Counted from the stretch's first letter, positions 37,501-50,245 are shown. The stretch: 64,000 nt of DNA from Erythrophleum ivorense (GCA_026724425.1 JAIUCV010000003.1:48982477-49046476), one strand, 5' to 3'. Program-made: numbers and translations. The notes: generated by a model not told the origin, from the letters alone.

Positions 37501-39009
37501 AGCATGGTTGTGATTCCATATAAGTGCTTAATGAAGCAACCTCTAGAATTCATGATCTTGGCTACAATTTCTCATTAAATCTAAGTCTCTTGACTCCATT
37601 TAAAATCATTAAAGTCATCACAAACTCAATTCAAAGAGGCAAACACCAAGTTGCTTCTTTATGCCTAAAAAGAAATACAAACTTTCATCCTTCAAACAAT
37701 GGTTTCTAAATTCAATTTAATGCTTTCATTATTGTTCTAATATCATTTTAAGAGTATTCATAGTCCAAGAATCCATTGAATAACTTCCTAACCCCTGAAA
37801 ATTACTCTTGGTTGAATATAAAACCATAAAACTCTAACTTGAACATTCTAGAGTTTCAATCAATTTTAAGCTTAGATTATTGTTCCTTGCATCAAATAAT
37901 ATCTAAATATACCAATTGGGAATGAAAAATAACATGGTTAGCCATTAAAGAAGCCTAGGCCAAACCATTAGACAATCATGGCCTAGATTGCATTTTTTCA
38001 TGATTCAAGGAAAACCAATGTTAGATATGGAATCCTTGCATGTTAAAACCCTTGGTTCTATCAAGAACACATGAAGAAAAACTCTCCTCCTCACTTTCTC
38101 TCTCTAGGCCAAAGCTTAAATGGCTTGGGAACACAAGATTTTATAAGTGTTTCAAGTCAAGTCTTATCTTAAAATGAAGTTCTCTTCGTGTAGATTATTC
38201 TCCATCGATTAGTTTCTCGAAAAGAGTTCCTTTTTGGCTTGAGTGAGACCTGAATATTCAAGTTTTTAAGAAAATAAAACTACTATTAGAGAGTTCTTAG
38301 AGAGAGAAATAACTTTTCTAACTAGTGCAGAATGAAACAGAGCTGTTTACTTACCTAAATAAGAGCTTAAATTTCTTCTCTTTCTTTTCCCTTAATGTCA
38401 TGCCATGGCTACTCTAAAATGTTGAAAATGGAAGCTTGGAAAAGATGATGAGGTGTAATCTTACTTAAGAAACTTCTTTATAATTTTTCAAAATGACCAT
38501 TTTGCCCTACACACCTGTTTGTTCCGTTTAGGCTCATTTTTCAAGTTTTTTAGGATCTAACTGCTCCTTACAAATTTGTGGGTGCCTTTTTATAAAAACA
38601 TTAATTTTGGGCTTTGAATGGCTTAAAATGGTGAAAATAGCTCCACTTAAAGTTTCAGCACTGTCTGGCCCTTTCAACATCTTGGAAGGGCATTAGCTAA
38701 TTCTGATTGTTATATGGTTTTCAAGACCTCTAGAAGTCCTGATGACCTTAATTCTAGGCTTTAAAATTCTTTTTTTTCTTGAGTTTTCTGAAATTTTCTC
38801 AAAACTACAAATTTGCCATTGATAAGCCCTTTTTCTTCATTTTGCTATTTTAGCTTTATTTTTCTTTATATGTATAATTTGTTATTCCCATTTCTTGATG
38901 TGTTGATTAATATTTTACCCTTGTTTAGCCTTAATTTAATTTACTTTAGGGTTCTCTTCCATTAACATATTGGTCCCAGTTTAGTTAAAAAAAGAAGCTA
39001 ATGGTTACG
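31534..39009 (-). mobile_element. LTR related to E1, with mismatched flanks
   Basis: Begins TGTAGCACC and ends GGTTACG (one step from TTACA). It contains the stem-loop (32949-32967), the minisatellite (33115-33295) and the donor-like motif near 37318. Without the nested A1d it is about 3.6 kb. The left flank is CTAGG inside LTR B2; the right flank is TTAAC inside a LINE. The absence of a duplication suggests recombination between two LTR copies, or a deletion. Confidence 0.65.
33313..37188 (-). mobile_element. Solo LTR A1d
   Basis: Starts TGTAACACC and ends AGATGTTACA, 3876 bp, flanked by GTTTT (33308-33312) and ATTTT (37189-37193), one change. Same internal landmarks as A1c: stem-loop 34775-34793, minisatellite 34945-35125, donor-like motifs near 35295 and 36305. 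No coding sequence. Confidence 0.9.
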
Positions 39010-40064
39010 TTAACATACTAGAGCTTCATAGGCATGGTCTAGTATCTTAGAAGAAAAGAAGCTACTGGTTAAAGACTTTTGTTGGATTGTAGGTAATGAT
39101 AGAAGTATTTCTTTTCAAAAAGACCCTTAGATACTAAGATTAGAAAATTCCATAGTTGAATCTAAGGTGCCTAATGAAATATTTAAGGACAATAGAGTGG
39201 TTAAATTTATAGTCAATGGAAGGTGGGATTTATCAAACATTGATGCTTGATTGTCTTCCTCACAAGTGATGGTAATTTCCAACATTCCTATTTTGAATTG
39301 TAATAAAGAGGAGAAGTTGATTTGGTCAAAAGGGAAGAATGGGCAAATTTTTGTGAGGATTAGGTATCATGTTGCTAGATATTTATATAATCAAGTTGAA
39401 CTAGATAAATCTAACTCTTCTTATACTACCCATTTTGCTCTATAGAAAGAACTATGGAAGTTGAAACCTCCTCCAAAGGTAAGATACTTCTTTAGAGAAT
39501 TCACACTGGTTTTATTCCATCTAAGGAGAATCTTTAGAAAAGAAAGTGTTACCCATCTCTTATATGCCCATGCTACTTATTAGAGGTGGAAATTATTGAA
39601 CATATAATTCTACTTTGTGAATGGTCAAGAAAGGTATGGTTTAGAAGTAGAATTGCTTTCAATTTAGACAATACTCATGTTTGTAGAATTGATGCTTGGT
39701 TATGTTAGATTTTTCTAGATTTAAAGTTAGATGATTTTGATACAGCACTAATTGCAATGACTTATTGGTATATTCGGAAGTCCAAATGTGCAAATATTCT
39801 TGAGTTGGACACTATTGTTACTCATGCAAAAGCCTTTGATGCTATTAGAGATTTTTGGTATGGTAATTGTTTGTTGTTGGATGCCAGTTGTTATGATGTT
39901 GATTCAAATATTTTGGTGAAGGGATAAAAGCCATCTAGTCATGGCCAAGTTAAGGTTAATGTTAATGGTTGTTTTAATGCTTTACTTGGTTTAGTGATCA
40001 TTTTTAGAAATCATGTTAGAGTAGTAATAGAATGTTATAGCTCATTGTGCAAGGTTGCCTCAGC
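39010..40064 (+). pseudogene. L1-type LINE, zinc-binding and RNase H region, left part
   Basis: The plus strand reads AWSSILEEKKLLVKDFCWIV and GNDRSISFQKDP (stop where the family has Trp). It continues with LWKLKPPPKVRYFFREF, the reverse-transcriptase zinc-binding region of plant LINEs. Further on HGQVKVNVNGCFNA and LGLVIIFRNHVRVVIECYSS are the RNase H-like domain of plant L1 elements. Several stops are present. The 5' part (endonuclease, reverse transcriptase core) is missing because the LTR at 39009 abuts it. The domain is cut at 40064 by an hAT element. Confidence 0.85.
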
Positions 40065-40325
40065 CAGAGAAGGATCTAGGGACCCTTTGGGTGGTGCTTG
40101 CCCCTCAATGTTTTATTTTTTAGTTATATATATATATATATGGATGTATATATTATGTGTAATGTTTTATAGGAGGATGCTTGTTGTATCAAATATATAG
40201 GACATAATTTACAAAGTAGGAAGTGGCCCAACTTATTTAAGAATAAGATACAAAGTGGAATGACCCATGCCTAACTCACTCTTTGGCATAGTTTTATGCC
40301 TTCTGACATGAAACAAATGTTTTGA

Positions 40326-40362
40326 TGTATACATACATATATATATATATATATATAAAGAA
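40326..40362. repeat. AT microsatellite inside the hAT
   Basis: Alternating (AT)n / (TA)n near 40339-40360 and again at 40126-40142, seen directly. Confidence 0.85.
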
Positions 40363-40835
40363 AAAAAGTGGTCACCCAATCTTCATTTGCATAATTTGCC
40401 TAATGCTGTGAAACTAAAGTAGATGCATGAGCAAAGTTCCAATTTTGAAGGAAGGGAAAACACCAAATAGGAAGGGAGGAGAGGCAAGAGCAGTAAAGCC
40501 CAATTTCATATATATACAAGTTTAGTGATTTATTCTTGACAAAAAAACCTAAATAAATTTCCTTTCTTATTTTCTTTTAATCTTGCATTTTGAGTTTTAT
40601 TTATAGTTTTTTGTGTTTATATTTTTTTTCTTTTCTTTTTTTTAGGTCAAATCTTTGCTTTTAGATAATTTTGATGTAGTTAGTTGTTTTAGATGGTTTT
40701 GACACAATATATTCAATATATTTTATTACTTGATTATTTAATTACTTGTGTTATATTTTTATAATAATATAAGAAAATTTTAAATTTTTTAAAAGTTTAA
40801 TTACTATAGGGAAGTATACAACTATTGATAAATTT

Positions 40836-41247
40836 TTTAAAAAGAAACGCTCTAAAAGTCTTGAAGTTGGTGAACCATCTCATCCTGATGTGCTTCCCAC
40901 TAAGTTAACCAATAATGAGAAACATGAAGTCAAAGTATCATGGGTGATAAAAGAAAGAAATTGATATCTATTTATTAGAAAAAGATCCAGTGAAGTGTAT
41001 TTCAATTTGGGAGCATCCAATTGATCAATGTGATAAAATTTGTTGTGTTTATATTAAACTAGCACCATATTAGCCTCTTTTTACTAAATTTCTAGCTTTT
41101 AGTGGATGACATCCTTGTTGTCAAGCTTCTTGGTTTAAGAAATTTCCAAACAAGCTAGAATACTCACCTATATTAGATGTAACTTTTTTGTTTATCATGT
41201 TACTTATTTAGTGATGGTCTTCAAAATGATGGAAAAGATGCATATAC
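40836..41247 (+). pseudogene. hAT transposase, TTF zinc-finger part
   Basis: The plus strand has CISIWEHPIDQCDKICCVYI, then a degraded cysteine-containing stretch, then SWFKKFPNKLEYSPILDVTF. This is the N-terminal TTF-type zinc finger arrangement of plant hAT proteins, thought to bind the transposon ends. Stops and frameshifts abound. It is cut at 41247 by LTR G. Confidence 0.75.
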
Positions 41248-43265
41248 TGTCATACCTTACTATATAACATTTTTCCTACTACAAATACCTCATATAGAAC
41301 TTAGAGGAGTCAATGGAAACCTAAACTGATTAAAATTTTCTTTTCACTTCAAGGTTGGGCATATACATGGCTTTCTATTACATGCCCCATTATCATACAA
41401 CATTATAACACAACTTATACATACCATAATCCAAAGATATTTAATTACATGACAAAATATGATGCATAAAAGTAAGGTCCTCAATTTATGCCTTCACATC
41501 CTTTGCCCTTTCTTTGCTTGAACTCGGATGTAACACCCTAAAAATTATTAACGCATCATGGATTTGGATTTAATTAGGAATAATTAATATGGAATAATCG
41601 GGTAAGTTAAGTGAATGAAAATTTTGGAGTGATAAATTATTAATGAGTTTGAGATTTAATTGGGATAGAAACTTCATCTAGGCCCAAATTAATGTAGGAG
41701 ATCATGATAAGAGGCTAATGGAGATCCAATAAGTTAGGATCAGACCTAATAAAGGCCCAAGATCCACCTTTTATAGGCTCTTATAATTGGGCCAACAACC
41801 TTGTGCAGACCCAAATCCTTTGAGCTCTTAAAACTTGGCCTAACCCAATTAAAACCTAGTAGCCCAATGCATGAAAGCTGGCCCAACAAAGCTTAAATCT
41901 GAAGCCCATTTGGAGTTAGATCTTTGGAGCAGCCCATAACCCATAAAAAATCCAACTTAAACCCTAAAAACTAACCTAGTCACCCCCCATTCTGTAGAAC
42001 CACAAGGAACACACACAAAATTCAAAGATCCAAAGGAGAGGCTAGGGTTCTTGGCATATTTCCACCATTTTCCATTTCTAGAGCAAGATTTAGCCAAGGT
42101 AATAGTTATATAACTTAATTCTCTCATCTTTCTCTTTAATTTGACCCAATTAATGTTCTAATTGGAGCACTTTCACCTACATCTAAAATCTAAAACTTGC
42201 CATTTGATGTTTCCATGGTGAAATTTCGTAGGTTGAGGCTAAAGCTGACATTAGGTAAGTATAAACTCTTCTTTTTTAGGTATTTCTGCTAGTTTAAGAC
42301 CCCAATGATTGGATTATAGTATGGGTATTAATTTTTCACGAATTTCTTAGGATTTAGGGTGATATAATGAAGTTTCTGGTAGAGGACACCTCTATTCTAA
42401 ATTTTGGGAATTAGTAGTGGCTAAGGAGATTTTTGTACCACTAGTGGCTTTTGTAAATTTGTCTACAAGTGAGGTAACTGGGGTTTCATATTAATTCTAT
42501 GAATATATCTGATTTAATTGTGTACTTGTTGCATGATTATGATTTTGATACTAAATAAATTAGTTGGCTATCTATTACATGTGATTGGACCTTATGAGTC
42601 TATGGTGGAGTTATAGTGCGGCTACCACCTGTGCATGTGCTTCGATCGGGTACTGGGTTATGATCAGACTCCAGATGCACTGAGCACTGGTTGTGCTCAT
42701 TGGGGAGTAGGTGCTATGGACGGGCCTCTCTTGGTGTTATTAGCCTTTAACATGTGGAATTGTGATTGTTTATATGGGATAGTAATCATAGATAGCCTAA
42801 TTATTTCATTTACTGATATGACTGGTATGTTTTTTTATACTTATATGAAATCATGCATATATGTTAATTAAACTGGAATATATGAATAGAATTTGCCTTG
42901 GTTATTGAGATTTGCATCTCACCCCTTTTATAGGCTAATATTTCAGGTAAAAGTTTTTCGGGTAAGGATAAGAGCAAGCAAGTGGATGAACATCCATGAG
43001 CTGAGGCCTAGTGTGGGAGCTATACTTGGTCTGAGTGGAATAGAGTAGATGCTAATTTTGTTAACCTTTGTATAGCAGCATCATGTATTTGTATTGCCAA
43101 GTGTAGAAGTTTGTATTTTGATAACATAGAATGTAACCAATAAGAAATAGGCTTCATATTAGTTGTTGATGGATGTATGAGTTTATGACACTTATTATGG
43201 CTTGTACACCTATGTTTTGACTGACTATTTAAGTAATAAAATCATGTGATATATTGATTGTGGAC

Positions 43266-43327
43266 TTGAGCTAGCGATGCATGAATTATCTGATGAAAAC
43301 ATTTGAGCTAGCGATGCATGAATTATC
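43266..43327. repeat. 25-bp direct repeat, period 37
   Basis: The phrase ttgagctagcgatgcatgaa followed by ttatc occurs twice without change, at 43266 and 43303. It contains the palindromes GAGCTAGC-like and ATGCAT. Confidence 0.9.
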
Positions 43328-43339
43328 CGAAGTTGCTTA

Positions 43340-43720
43340 GGGAGAGTACTAGAAAGAAATTCACTGCGGCAAAAAGTGGAATTAATCGCGATGAAATGTG
43401 AGAGGAAAAACTGGGAGTCGTCTAGAGGGTAATTTGCCGCTACTAAATGGGAATTGGCTGCGGTGAACTTTTGTGAGGATTTGTTAGGTGTTCTAGAGAG
43501 GAATTAGCCGTGATGAAAGGGGGAATTGGTTGCGGCCAATAGTGAAAGGCGAGTGAGGTAGGTTCCAAAAGACTTCCTCGTCACGATGCCATGTAGGTTA
43601 GCCGTAGAGAAGGTCCAACTCGCTGTAGCAAAATCTGTGAAGATAAAGAGTAAACCTGAGGGCAATTAGCCGCAGTGCAAGGACATTTAGCCGTGGCTAA
43701 TGGTACCAAACCTTTATTCT
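43340..43720. repeat. Interspersed GC-word block in LTR D
   Basis: Recurring words of the kind gaattagccgtgatgaaa, gaattggctgcggtgaa, aatttgccgctacta and gaattaatcgcgatgaaa, spaced about 25-45 bp. The repeated core is (a)att-R-GCCGC-R-G. It resembles a degenerate tandem array. Confidence 0.7.
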
Positions 43721-44971
43721 AACCTAGAAATCTTGGTTTTTCATATGGTAACCCAAGGGATGACTTAGAAACATTGGTAGAAGATTCTTGTGAGTTGGAA
43801 TTAATGGGTAATAGAATCAAAGGCTTATAAATGAATGTTTGTTTCCCTGATGTACATGAGTGCTTGTAATTATATGGTTGATGACTCTAATAACATTAAG
43901 GTTCAAATTTCCCTATATTTTCTGAATGTAATTAGTCGTAATGTCTTATAACCCCAATTTATGATTATTAATAATGTATTTAACCTTAATTACAATAATT
44001 AGAAGTTAAGGTCGTCACAACCTAGCATGGGTTATATTTAGGGTGAGATTATGAAATCTCAATACTAGTAAACCAGTCTCATTCACAAGCAAATATGTAA
44101 GTACATAACATAATGCCAATCAAGGTGCCATATACCACATAGTAATACAAGGAATTTCATACAAGGCCAAGCATAATCTAAGCATACATGTCACTTCTTA
44201 TAGTATAAATGACAACTTGATATAGCATAGCACTCATCATTATACAAACATACAAGCTTAAAGAAAGAGAAAGAAAAACTACTACCTTAGCAAACTTTGC
44301 TCCACAAGCCTTGAAATTTGGTTTACTTGCTTTTAGAGTTCCCAAACAAATATCAAAACCTATAATCATAATCACAATTCATTACAATCAATACATAAAC
44401 ATTAACTTCTAAAGTAGTATGACTCTTTTAAACTCATTGGAACCATTGGAATTGGAAAAATCTAACTCCTTCCTTTCCAATCCACTGTGGTCAAATAATG
44501 TGCATTTCTTGGCCAAAATTTAGAAATTTTATTCCATGAGTTTTGAGGGCTTTGCCATAGATATTCCTAGCTAAAAACACCCTTTTGAATCCATTAGAAT
44601 GGTTAAAATTATCAAATTCTAACCCCAACAACAAGTTTTGGTCATAACATAACCTAGCTCCGTTTTAGGCCCAAAAGTGAGTTTCTTTGGTTCTAAAAAT
44701 TCCATAGCCTCTTCCTTTATGTTTTAGGACATGAAATTTGGTATAAATGACTTTATGACATTAAGAAAACACCATAAAATTGTTTTAGAAAATTCGGACA
44801 GCATCTCCCTAACATTTCTATTTTCCCAAAAATTACAATCTTTGTGTTTTTTAAAGTTCTAGCACATAACAACAATGGATAAGCTCATATGGCCTCCAAA
44901 GTCAATATATAAACTCCATTCCTAGGCCTTCATATTCAACATATAAATTCCTTTTCTAATCATCCATATGC

Positions 44972-47870
44972 TGTAACACCTTACTCTCTGGCTCATACCC
45001 ATCATGTACACATCTTATACTCACATACACATACTAAGCATACAAGGAAGATCATTTACTCTACCTTGTGTTCATTTGACATGGCATTATGCATGGGTAG
45101 ATGTCCACTTTAGTGTCACATGGACCGGGTGAGCTCTTTCTATGCATCCTCATGCTTAGTTGCACTATTAAGACTTATTTCAATCCCAGAAATATGCTTT
45201 AAACTCATGGAAAGCAAAAAGGGATATGAGACATGCAATTTCGTTCTTGGCAGATTTTGCTTCATTTTTGGGCTGAGTTTGAAAATTCATAACTAAATAC
45301 AAAAAAATCGTAAACACATGATCTCAGTCATTATAGAAAGCTTAAGACGTCTAAGTCATGCTAAAAATATGTAGGAGTCTCAATATCTCACATATCATGC
45401 GTTTGACATCCGATATCGTCCACTGGTCAGAGGGCGTTCTGTTACTGTCACAGTTTACTGATATGGACTTTGGAAATGTCTAACTAATTCCACAAAAATA
45501 CAATGCTTACAAACGAGATTACTATGGAAAGATGTGGGTGTTAGCTAGAGAGGAAAAATATTTCCAGATCAGTTCATCAAGACAAACTCCCGGAAACTGA
45601 TGAAACAGTACCTCGGGTCTGGTAGGATGACTGATTCTGGGCTGGAACTTCGAAATTTCATATCTTCCTCTCTAGACCTCCAAATGAGGTTCTTCCAGTT
45701 CCTACAAGTCACTGTGACTATCTAGTTTCTGTGTATAAATTTTCGTAGCCATTGGACTACGTTTGCCCCTCGGATGACACGGTTTCTAAACTGACCAAAT
45801 GAACAGTGTTTTCTAAAATCCGAATTTCTGATGCCAACTTTGAAAAATCATAGAAAATGATATAGACCTTCAAATGACTTGATCTTTAGCTTCCCAAAAA
45901 GCTCTAAACAAGATCTAGTCACATATCAAATTTCAAAGCAAGAAGAGGTCAGTAGGTCAACTTTTGACATCAAATGCAAAAGCCACTTTCTTTGCTAAAA
46001 ATGGGGCTCATGGGGTCCAATCTTAGTTCTTCTACCTCTATGACTCTTTGAGCACATGAGAAAGCATCTATAAAGACCATCAATCATGGCTCAAGTGTCT
46101 AACAACCTAGATTGGAGAAACTCACTATCCCACACCCACTTATACACACATGTGGCTTATACTAACATTATGCATTTCATAATCAAACTTGCTTCTTCGT
46201 TCAAAATCATTCTAATTCTCATACATACATCATGAATACATTGATTTACAAGAATTTGTAGGTACTACATCATGTACGTCATTAATTTACATCCTTTGTC
46301 TCATATACAACATATTTACAAAAAGCTCTTTGCAAGTCTTCATTAGTCTCCCTAGCTTCATGCTTGGTGGCTCCCATCTCTAGTCTCACTTGGTCCACCT
46401 AGCATGTTTGGATGGTGGAGAGGGAGGGTGAGATTCAAAGAATCTCAATAGCTCATCTCTCATTCAATCATACATATATAGCATGCAAACAAGTCTCATC
46501 ATGCATGTATGGCATGTTAGCATATAAAACCACAATGAAAGCATTTGCAACATGTGAATTGGCCATGCATAAAAGAAAAACATTCTCAACATGTGAGTAG
46601 GCCATACATAACATTCAAAAGCTTGCCAAGTACATGGATCAACCTCACCCACTCACTTGTGGATTTTGGACTTGCCTCACCCATTCTTAAGAGGTTCTTG
46701 GACTCAACCCTTACTCTTTGGGAGTCAACCTCGCTTTTGGGAGACTCTTTACTTTTGTCTCAACCAACTTGAGAGTTTGGCTCATCCTCACCATGGCTAA
46801 AGGGTTATTGGCCTTTCCATTCCTCAAGCAAACCAAAATAATCACATAAAACATCATTTCAATTCATAATGTATCATCATGCTAACACACTTCTCATAAC
46901 TCATATCATACATACATACAAGTAAGACAATGTAAACACACAATTATGCATGAAAGAAGGTGGAGAGAGCTACCTTATTAGCTAGTCACAACTTCCTCTT
47001 TCACTTGTCTCCTCCCTTGTGGATTTCACTACCACTTCTAGATGGGAGAGCTTCCCTTGAGCCTAACCACACAAGAAGCATGGAATTATTTCCTTAATAC
47101 TTGATTCATAAGCTAGGGATCTCTTTCTAACAACTCTACTAAGCATATCAAGCTAGGGTTCTTTCTCTCACTAGAATTCATTAACTATTCTTTCTCTTCT
47201 GTTAAGCTCTCAACTCTTAAGAAGGAAAGCAAGGAAGAAAGGGCTACATGACTTCTAACCTCCCTCAAGAGTGGTTTTCCACTCTCCCTCCTTTGAACCA
47301 AGCTCAAAACATGGCTACTTTTACTACTAAAACCATAGAAAGAGAGGATAAGGAGAGAAGAACAACATACTAAGAGAAAAGCCATGGAAATCCTTACCTT
47401 TCTTGTTCTTCCTTCCTCCCCTAGGCTTCTCTCTCTCTCCTCCGCCCTTTTCTCTCTCTTAGAGTGAGCTTAAGTCGGTTACAGAGTGAAAGAAGGAGTT
47501 GGGACACTTTAAAAAGTTAAATTCTCTATTTTCACGCTTTTTCGGACTAACCTCGCTATAGCGAGCCATAACCCTCGCTACGGCGAGCTCGAATAAGTCT
47601 CAGGCCTCTGCCTTCGCTACAGCGTGCGCTACGGCGAGCAACTCCCTAGTTTTTGTATGGGGTGCCCGAACTCGCTATAGCTAGAAGCGTTCTCGCTATA
47701 GCTAGAAGGCAGTCTCGCTATAGCTAGACCATTTCTCGCTATAGCGAACAAGTACATTCGCTACAGCCGGGCTGTAGCTAGCAGACTTAGAAAATTTTCA
47801 GCTTCCAAAAATTTTCAGCTTTTCTTTTCTTTCCCTTTTCTTTTCTTCTTTCTTTTTCCTGGTTGTTACA
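44972..47870 (-). mobile_element. Solo LTR A2b
   Basis: Starts TGTAACACC and ends GTTGTTACA, 2899 bp, with a perfect duplication TATGC (44967-44971 and 47871-47875). It is a close match in inverted orientation to A2c. Contains the stem-loop (46429-46447), minisatellite (46645-46830), donor-like motifs (reverse of aaggtagctctctcc near 46970; reverse of aaggtaagga near 47395) and palindrome array (47550-47792). Confidence 0.95.
47550..47792. repeat. Palindrome array in LTR A2b
   Basis: Includes the perfect 14-bp palindrome CTCGCTATAGCGAG at 47552-47565 and about ten further variants (tcgctacggcgagc, tcgctatagctag, tcgctatagcgaa, cgctacagcc). In LTR sense this is about 80-320 bp after the LTR start. 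Confidence 0.9.
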
Positions 47871-49428
47871 TATGCTGTCCAAAAGTGACCCATGACTAGG
47901 GTTTAACAAAACTAACTTAAACCATGTGATTTTCAAGTGCAAGGTGGAGAAAACTTACTCTTTAAGTTTAATCCTTGCTTCCTTTGCTTTTCTTACACTA
48001 AAATCCCTTCTTTTCCCACTTAGAGCAACATGCCACCTTGAAGAAAGGATGAAGATGCAGCTGCCCTTTGGAGAAAATGATTGGAGGATGAAGAAGATGA
48101 AGAATGGTGGTAGTTTTGTTTGATTTCACTTCTTCTTCCACTTTTCCTCCCTCTCTCTCTCTTCACATTTTTCTCTCCCTCTCCCTTATGGGTGGCTTGA
48201 AAATGGTGGAATATAGGTGAAGAAAATGAAATTAAATGAAATTAAATAGTCATACCAAATTTGGACCCTTTGATCAACCTTTTCAAGATCAAATATAAGC
48301 CTTCCATTCCTTTTTCCTTTTGATTTTCTAATTTCATGACTAAATATCTTCTTCCTAAAATTCCTTGGCCATATACTTGGATGCTTATTCTTAGCCCTTA
48401 AGTTATGGTGATTTGATAGTTAGTAACCATGGTTAATTTTTTTAACTCAACCATGGTCAATTTTTAACTCAACCATATTTAATTTCTAACCTAACCATGG
48501 TTAATTCTTTAAACTAACTAAAATCTTTTCTTTCTTTTATTTTTTATTTTTTATTTATATTTGGGTTTCATCTTCTCTAAAACCCTAATTATATCTTCTT
48601 TTCCCTTATTAGGCATTTAGAATTGGCTATTAGGCCTTACAATAGTCTAAAAATTAGTGTCCAGGCTCTATTAAGGTTTTACGGTACAATACACACCTTT
48701 AAGCTTTCTAAAATGTATATATATTATTTCCTCTACTTTCTGGCCATATTGAGCCTCAAATATGGATCAGGGGCCCTTAACCTCGATCTTCATAAATTTC
48801 GGTGTCAATCAGACATCCAGGTCTTTAGGTGTAATTTTCACCATTTTGTATTATGATTATACTCTAAAATTTTTATTTATTGCAATTTAGTCCCTAAAAC
48901 TCCTTCAGGGTTTCTTAGCCCTTTAGCTATTTCTATTTCCATGGTTGTTACAACTTTTTCTTTATATTTTGCTCATCGGACCTGTCTCATTAAATGTAAT
49001 TTAATTGTGGGTCACAGATTTCTAAGATTTCTGTCTAATTTTTTGATATTCATGCCTAAAGCCACAAATAGAGGGTGAAACTAAGGTTCCTTGAACTTTT
49101 GGGCAATCTATACATTTTGGCCAGCACAATTTTTTTTTGCATTTTAGTCCCTGGCTCTTTCATACTTAACCTTGGAGACTCTTTAGGACCTTTTTCTTAT
49201 CTTCTTTTTTTTATTCTATTTTGGCCCCAATTTTAGGGCACCTTTGACTTTGATTTATCATTATTTACGGTCTAGAATATTATTCTAATTTTATTGTATC
49301 TCGATTTACTCTATTTGGGGAACTCCCTTTTGTATCTAGTGAATTTTGTTTGTTGACAAAGAAACTGTATGTTACGTTTCTTGCTTTTTCTTACATTTTC
49401 TTGAATTTTTTAGGGACCGGATATTATA

Positions 49429-50245
49429 TATACACGTCAGAGATTTCAATCTTAGAAGAAAATCAATGGAGTTAATTATACATTTATTTGCCATATTGGA
49501 ACTACTCTTGATTCATTACATATTAGTTGTGTACAATGTTATGATAATTTGATAGCTCAATCCCAACATATAAAGAAAATCTTTTATAGGAAAAATTTTA
49601 AAGCTATTGTAAACAATTATTTGAGACTAAAGGCTTCTATTTATACAATTCAATGGCATACTTTCCAAGCATATGAATTTAGAGGTAATGATGAATATAT
49701 TGGCTCATTGAATAAGGGAAACTTTATTGAGTTGACAAAGCTTTTAACATCTCACAATCCAAATGCTACAAATGTTGTCTTGGAAAATGCTCAAAATGTT
49801 TTACTTAGCATTAAAATAGAAATCTTATGTATCTTCGTTTGAAGCGTACATGTAGTAATTCATGAAAAGATTGGTAATTCTAAATTTTGTCTTATTATTG
49901 ATGTAGCAAGGAATGAATTAAGAAGAGAACAAATGGCTATAGTTTTAATATTTGTGGATAAAAATAGGTATGTTAAATAAAGGTTTTTTTTTGTTCATGT
50001 TTTAGATACTTCATCATTAACATTGGAAAATGAAATAACATATATTTTGTCATAATCTTAGTCTATATGGTCTTCATGGTCAAGAGTATAAAAAGATTGT
50101 CCTTATGAAAATTATATTCATTGCCTTGCTCATCATTTACAAATAGCATTAATTGCTATAGCTAGAGAAGTTAATATTTTTCATCATTTTTTTATGAAGC
50201 AATCATTGATTGTTAATTATATAACAATTTCACCTTGGTGCCATG
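49429..50245 (+). pseudogene. hAT transposase, central part
   Basis: The plus strand includes a 97-codon open stretch at 49549-49842 with KNFKAIVNNYLRLKASI, AYEFRGNDEYIGSLNKGNFI and ELTKLLTSHN, followed by VLENAQNVLLSIKIEI. It continues with ARNELRREQMAIVLIFVDKN and HCLAHHLQIALIAIAREV-like text. This is the RNase H-fold centre of TTF-type hAT transposases. Stops break it, and LTR A2c cuts it at 50245. Confidence 0.85.

Larger units (their letters stand above)
41529..44019 (+). mobile_element. Family D LTR-like element
   Basis: Starts TGTAACACCCTAAAAATT and ends GGTCGTCACA, 2491 bp. The second copy is at 4483-6484 on the other strand. It interrupts LTR G between 'cttgaactcgga' and 'acctagcatggg'. 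No target duplication is evident (TCGGA versus ACCTA). It includes a 25-bp direct repeat (43266-43290 and 43303-43327) and a G/C-word block (43340-43720). The 78-codon frame at 42635 has no family features. Confidence 0.7.
41248..49428 (-). mobile_element. LTR G, E1-related, interrupted by D and A2b
   Basis: Starts TGTCATACC, the same end as E1, and finishes GGATATTATA (TTACA with one change). TATAC flanks both sides (41243-41247 and 49429-49433). Without the inner insertions it is about 2.8 kb. It holds a stem-loop with a different loop (44044-44061). The right end contains 'cccttttgtatctagtgaat', shared with E1 and A1. No coding sequence; the stretch 47876-49428 is LTR without genes. Confidence 0.82.

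Noticed and set aside
46412..46600. 62-codon frame nearly identical in A2b and A2c (51511-51699)
   Set aside because: Similarity follows from recent common origin of the LTRs; the frame covers the stem-loop and is not kept in A2a or A1.
47550..47792. CRISPR-like array of palindromic repeats
   Set aside because: Repeats are degenerate, unevenly spaced and lie within a plant LTR; there are no cas genes.
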